From the NCBI GenBank assembly GCA_011109175.1, contig RDEW01000083.1, positions 1-64,000 of the forward strand: DNA of 64,000 nucleotides, given 5' to 3'. The translations under genes and the position numbers were made by a program. Source of the stretch: Dicyema japonicum (taxonomy: Eukaryota > Dicyemida > Rhombozoa > Dicyemidae). This document shows, one piece after another, positions 60,037-64,000 of this stretch. The first letter of the stretch is position 1, and each line of letters starts with the position of its first letter. Below the pieces are notes generated by a model. It searched no databases and was not told the origin of the DNA. It worked only from the letters and a program-made list of their open reading frames with translations.

Positions 60037-61105
60037 CACTCGACCCTCGCAAATTGGCCACATTTTGAAAAATTTTCTTAGAAAAATCCTATTCTCCTTA
60101 TTAATTGGTTAATTTTTAATTTAAATTTTAAAAAAATAAAAATTTAATTAACACATGTCTTCCAATTCCTCTAGTGGACGCTATACTCGGCTTACTTTTA
60201 ATGAAAAAACTCAAATTGTTAATTATAAAGAAAACGATGATATTTTGTGCCAGCGATGACTGGATCCATATTATGGATTAGTTGATTCATTTTGATATTC
60301 AGTTCAAGAATAAAAAAACGAATTTTACTATTGAGTGAAAACTGATCTGCGCATTGTATCCCGCCGATTTGGAATATATAAAAATATTGTTTCTTCCAAA
60401 AAATAGTACGGGGTTGCTTCAACCCATGGATATTGGTATTATAAAATCTTTCACTAGTAATTTTACCAGACGCAAGTTAATCTATTTGACGGAATTATTG
60501 GAAAATATTTCGGTCAATAAATCTTACAAGAAATTGAATTTAAGGGATACGGTTTTTTTCACAAAAATGGCTTGGGAAGACGTATCCGAAGAGACGATCA
60601 GGAATTGTTTCAAAGTTTGTAATAACTCCAATATCGAAATTCTTGAAATTGATATTAATGATGCAATAATCAGAAGAACAGACATTTGCGATCCTCTCAA
60701 AGTTGAGGATTTTTTAAATATTGAATACACGGAAAATGAAACATTTATTGAAAATCAAAATTTTTTAGAAGATTCAGAAAATAGCGAAAAAGAATCTGAA
60801 AAAACAAGACATACAGACAAAATGGATATTGCAGTTAGATTAACTGAAATAGAGAGGGAACTCTTAGCCAATCTTGAGAATGAACATGAAGTTTCTCTAA
60901 TTTCTTCAATAAGAAAGTACAAATCAATTATTATTGAAGGATGAAGAAACAATTAGGAATTACATTTTATTTTAATAAAACTTAAATACATTTTTTTTCA
61001 TTTAAGGCAATTTGCTCATTGTTTTTCAAAATTATTGATTTTATTTTTCAAATTGGCCACAAAATTCTAAGGAATCAAAAATGGCCAATTTGCGAGGGTC
61101 GAGTG
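60037..61105 (+). mobile_element. pogo/Tigger-like element, internally deleted, ends intact
   Basis: 24-bp terminal inverted repeats, cactcgaccctcgcaaattg-gcca, are perfect at 60,037-60,060 and, reverse-complemented, at 61,082-61,105. Both are flanked by TA (60,035-60,036 and 61,106-61,107), the TA target duplication of Tc1/mariner/pogo elements. At 1,069 bp it is about half the size of a full element. Confidence 0.85.
60153..60944 (+). pseudogene. Deleted pogo/Tigger-like transposase
   Basis: The N-terminus starts at ATG 60,153 (MSSNSSSGRYTRLTFNEKTQ), a DNA-binding helix-turn-helix start, and stops at about 60,256. The frame from 60,354 gives the end of the DDE domain: ILFLPKNSTGLLQPMDIGII, KSF, then FTKMAWEDVSEETIRNCFKV, and a Glu-rich tail. 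The CENP-B domain and the first catalytic residues are deleted, so this copy cannot make active enzyme. The C-terminal half remains open for 196 codons. Confidence 0.75.
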
Positions 61106-61189
61106 TAATTAATATTATAATTTTTTTTCAAAAAGTGCTCATGAAAAACAGTCTCAACGTACAGAGGCTTGCATATGTCTGAGGACTGC

Positions 61190-61845
61190 TCCCTATTTCA
61201 CCCTGTATGACCAACTCGCACAGATTAACGAGATCTGCCGCACGACAGCGGAACGTATCTTCAACGTCCGGTTCGAGGATTACTGGTGGGAGCAAGCCAC
61301 GCTGCCAGTGAGACTCGGAGGACTTGGAATTCGGAATCCTGTGGACCTTTTTTTCCTTTCATACCTATCATCGCTAGTGGGCTGTAGCTCCCATGTCAAG
61401 AGGATTCTACACTCCCTACCCGAATTCTCAATTGACCAAGACATAACCCACGCACGAGAAGCCCGGAATGCCACCAACCTTCCCCTGCCTCCTTCACAAG
61501 ACTGCCAGCGAAACCTGGACAATTTATTGTGCTGGAAATCATTTGGACTCTTATTGAAATCAGCCAATCAGCACCGACGCGCTTGTTTGCTTACGGGGGC
61601 TTCCCCTGAGAGCGGAGCTTGGCTTGCTAAACGCCATCCCAAATGAAGCTCTGGGCACCTTTATGGATGATGAATGCGTTAAAAGTTGTATCTCTCTGCG
61701 GCTGGGACCGAAAGTATGTGTACTTCACCCGTGCCGATGTGGCATTCTGATAGACTGTTATGGCCTGCCTGCACCCTCTCGCCTGCAAAAGGAGCGCTGG
61801 AAGATTTCCAAGACACAAGGCTCTGAATGAGATTGTGATGATTTG
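61190..61845 (+). pseudogene. LINE-C post-RT fragment
   Basis: Frames read FNVRFEDYWWEQATLPVRLG, then GLGIRNPVDLFFLSYLSS (a LGGLGIR-type block after RT), LPLPPSQDCQRNLDNLLCW and PNEALGTFMDDECVKSCISL. The zinc-knuckle-like CRCG ... H-x4-CKRSAGRFPRHKALNEI follows. It ends at about 61,845, where LINE-A sequence takes over. Confidence 0.55.
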
Positions 61846-62350
61846 GAATGTTACTGTTGATGGAATAAAAAAGGCAAGTTTCGACGTGCTTGAGGAAAAA
61901 TGGCCTGCAGGATTTAGAGGGGTCTCCGATCACGAAATTGTATTATCAATTAAACAAAAATAATTGCGGCTGAGAATGGAATCGTGTAGAAATAGTGATA
62001 TTTACAATGAGTTAAGAACTGAAAGAAATCGTGTTGTCAAGGAGATTAGAAGGAAGAAGGAAATTTATGTCAAGAAAATTGACGAACGTGTCAGAGAAAT
62101 TGAGAAGTTGGGATACGGAACGCAAATGTTCCTAGCAGTTCGCTTTTTGCAGAGGGGAGTTCAACCTACGAATAATTGTATTCACGACAGTCAAGGAAGA
62201 AATGTATTCGTGTAAGACCAAGAACAACCCTCCCGGTTGTTTAACGAGGTGATCTGAAAGGCACAAAAAAAACACTAACATCTGCTGATGACCTGGACAC
62301 ACTGAGGGATCTGGCTAAGAAAACCCTGAAATAAGCTAACTCTTTCTCTT
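61846..62350 (+). mobile_element. LINE-A fragment: pre-RT joined to 3' end
   Basis: The pre-RT linker is readable (SDHEIVLSIKQK, then YNELRTERNRVVKEIRRKKE, LGYGTQMFLAVRFLQRGV). It jumps to the 3' end near 62,225 (GDLKGTKK ... DLDTLRDLAKK), which closely matches 23,810-23,915. The whole RT is deleted. Confidence 0.55.
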
Positions 62351-62379
62351 GTCTTTAAAAAAAACCATGTCTAACGAAT

Positions 62380-62770
62380 ACTCTTACGAATGAAATACTC
62401 TGCAAAGTTCAAACTGCAAGTTGTAAACTTTGCCGAAGAAACTAGCAACTGTGCTGCCTCAAGAAAGTTTGGCGTAAATGAGAAACTAGTAAGAGATTGG
62501 AAATGCAATGCAACACAGCTAGCAGTGATGCCAAGAAACAAATGTGCTAATATAGGGAAAAGCTCCCAGTGGCCAGCACTTGAACAAGAATCTGCCAAAG
62601 GTGAAAAAAACTGTTCTCGTGAGAACAACAGGCCATGAAAAGTCTAGATTCACTGTTGTTCTTTCCTGCTTAGCTGACAGTACAAAGCTGAAGCCGATGG
62701 TCGTTTTTAAGAGAAAACTCTACCGAAAGGACAATTCCCTTTATAACTCTTTATAGCACTTTATAATTCT
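62380..62770 (+). pseudogene. Second pogo/Tigger-type transposase fragment
   Basis: The frame MKYSAKFKLQVVNFAEETSN, then CAASRKFGVNEKLVRDWKCN is a pogo-type helix-turn-helix. MPRNKCANIGKSSQWPALEQ is the start of the CENP-B domain. After a deletion, VRTTGHEKSRFTVVLSCLAD, then STKLKPMVVFKRK begins the DDE domain. It belongs to a different subfamily from 60,037-61,105. Ends not found. Confidence 0.65.
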
Positions 62771-62889
62771 AATTTATTGTTTCTTAACTGAAAATAAATC
62801 ACTTTCTAAGAGTGTTCATTGTTGTTAGTCTCTCTCGGCGCGTAATATCACAGGGTTAGTAGGGGTCCACTTGTCACCGGCAAATACGG

Positions 62890-63164
62890 TAATTACTTTA
62901 AAATTATAATTAATTTAAATTTAATGTACAATGTCGCCAGAGTAATAAAAAGATGTTCATCAAATATAAGGAATATTGGAGTAATAGCACATGTCGATGC
63001 TGGTAAAACTACACTCACTGAACAAATGCGACTTCTCTCCAAGACAATATCAAACTCGGGTTATTCCTATATGTTTACTACCAGGGAGTGTTGATAGGGG
63101 GACCACTGTTACTGATTTTATGGGAGAGGATAGACGTCGAGGCATTAGCATCAAATCATCTCTT
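62890..63164 (+). pseudogene. Duplicate of the GFM2 5' end (promoter, exon 1, intron 1, part of exon 2)
   Basis: It is identical in length to 30,665-30,939 and differs at about five positions by eye. The 25-nt intron is included, so this is a DNA-level copy rather than a retrocopy. It ends abruptly at ...tcatctctt, followed by unrelated sequence. The reading frame is kept across the copied exons. Confidence 0.8.
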
Positions 63165-64000
63165 CTGGCACAAACGGGCGAACTTGAATAAAAACCGTCT
63201 TCTTGGAGTATTTTTTGGTTATAATTCAAAACTTTAATCTTTTTTGATTTTATGTCAAATTGACCTACAAAAAATTTTTAAAATAAAAGGGAAAAAATAA
63301 TAATGTCGAAATAACATGGAAAACATCGGGAGGACTTGTGAGAAGTTGCGCACGACCTTGCAAGGTGGAACCACTTATTTCGATTGTTTCTAACGCCACA
63401 TGTATAAAACTGAGATGTTGTATTTTCTTAAAACAAGTTATTTTTTAGAAGCAATAACGGCAAACATCGATAACTGATGAAAAACTCATATCTGCTTAGA
63501 ACCAGCTTGTGAAGAAAGGAAATTAGGATAACTTAGTTCCCCCAAGAGGATGGAGGTGTTTCTTAGCGATTGTGGAGAATAGATATAACAATACTTAGAC
63601 TATAATTTATAGACTTCACAAAACTATCAATTATTCTAGAAGAACTGTAGGAAGTTATAATTAATGCGATTTTTGACTTTTTAAATCCAAAATTTGGACC
63701 TAAAATTGACTTTATTGACATAAAATTTTGACCTTTTTTGACTTTATGACAAATTTATCTACAAAAAAATTTAATATAAAATCTATTCAAATTTTTATAA
63801 AATAAAGAATATTGTGATCGAAAAGTTTTCAGGTTTAAAATTTCGGTCTTTAGATAGTAACATTGAGAACCTACTCTTAAATGATGTGCAAGAACACTTT
63901 TCAGATAGTCATATAAAAATGGAGAAATATGTTGTTTTTTTGCTATTTTTGTGATAGAAAGAAGTTGATTGACAGATAATATTGACTTCAGATATTTCCC
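63165..64000. other. No gene; AT-rich repeats
   Basis: Two blocks (63,225-63,290 and 63,670-63,790) carry ttttgactttatgtcaaattgacc-like units, the reverse complement of the repeat at 50,215-50,405. Between them there is no ORF with a recognised domain. Confidence 0.45.

Overview
The window is eukaryotic, AT-rich nuclear DNA. Six protein-coding genes are recognisable: an importin-alpha-like gene, a Rab GTPase, mitochondrial EF-G2 (GFM2), a multi-pass membrane protein, INO80 and mRNA cap guanine-N7 methyltransferase (RNMT). They share a striking structure. Each is cut by many spliceosomal introns of only about 21-27 nt, and removing these by eye restores conserved family motifs in frame. Introns this short throughout conserved animal genes are known from dicyemid mesozoans, so a dicyemid is my best guess for the host. 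That is inference from intron size and gene content; no rRNA or mitochondrial marker is present.

Layout. 1-20.2 kb is almost entirely transposon debris: a hAT-like MITE, fragments of several LINE families, a ~1.8 kb integrase element with ~43-bp imperfect terminal inverted repeats, a pogo/Tigger relic, and copies of a 330-bp dispersed repeat (Rep1). One coiled-coil gene fragment lies at about 3 kb. 20.2-21.8 kb holds the importin-alpha-like gene. 22-29.8 kb is a nested LINE structure: an RTE-like element (24,986-27,956) sits inside an older LINE-B copy and is flanked by a 13-bp target-site duplication. 29.9-32.9 kb holds Rab and GFM2, divergently transcribed with only 58 bp between start codons. 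33.7-36.6 kb is a second LINE-B copy with a 12-bp target-site duplication. 37.4-38.6 kb is the membrane protein and 40.4-43.8 kb is INO80. 44-56.5 kb is again LINE-rich: a hAT-like MITE with a perfect 8-bp duplication, a gag-bearing LINE and two more RTE-like copies. 57.7-58.8 kb is RNMT. The rest holds a pogo-like element with intact ends, LINE pieces and a 275-bp duplicate of the 5' end of GFM2.

LINE families are named here for convenience. A is RTE-like (APE endonuclease plus RT, one ORF). B is APE-type with a (TAA)n tail and a virus-like 2A motif before the endonuclease. I has a gag ORF with CCHC knuckles plus ORF2. R has a restriction-like endonuclease and zinc knuckle, R2-like. C is an RT family of unresolved clade.

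The host genes are unrelated housekeeping functions: nuclear import, vesicle traffic, mitochondrial ribosome recycling, transport, chromatin remodelling and mRNA capping. They show no operon logic. Most carry one or a few single-base frame breaks, several in homopolymers. I read these mainly as assembly errors rather than gene death, but this cannot be settled from the sequence alone.
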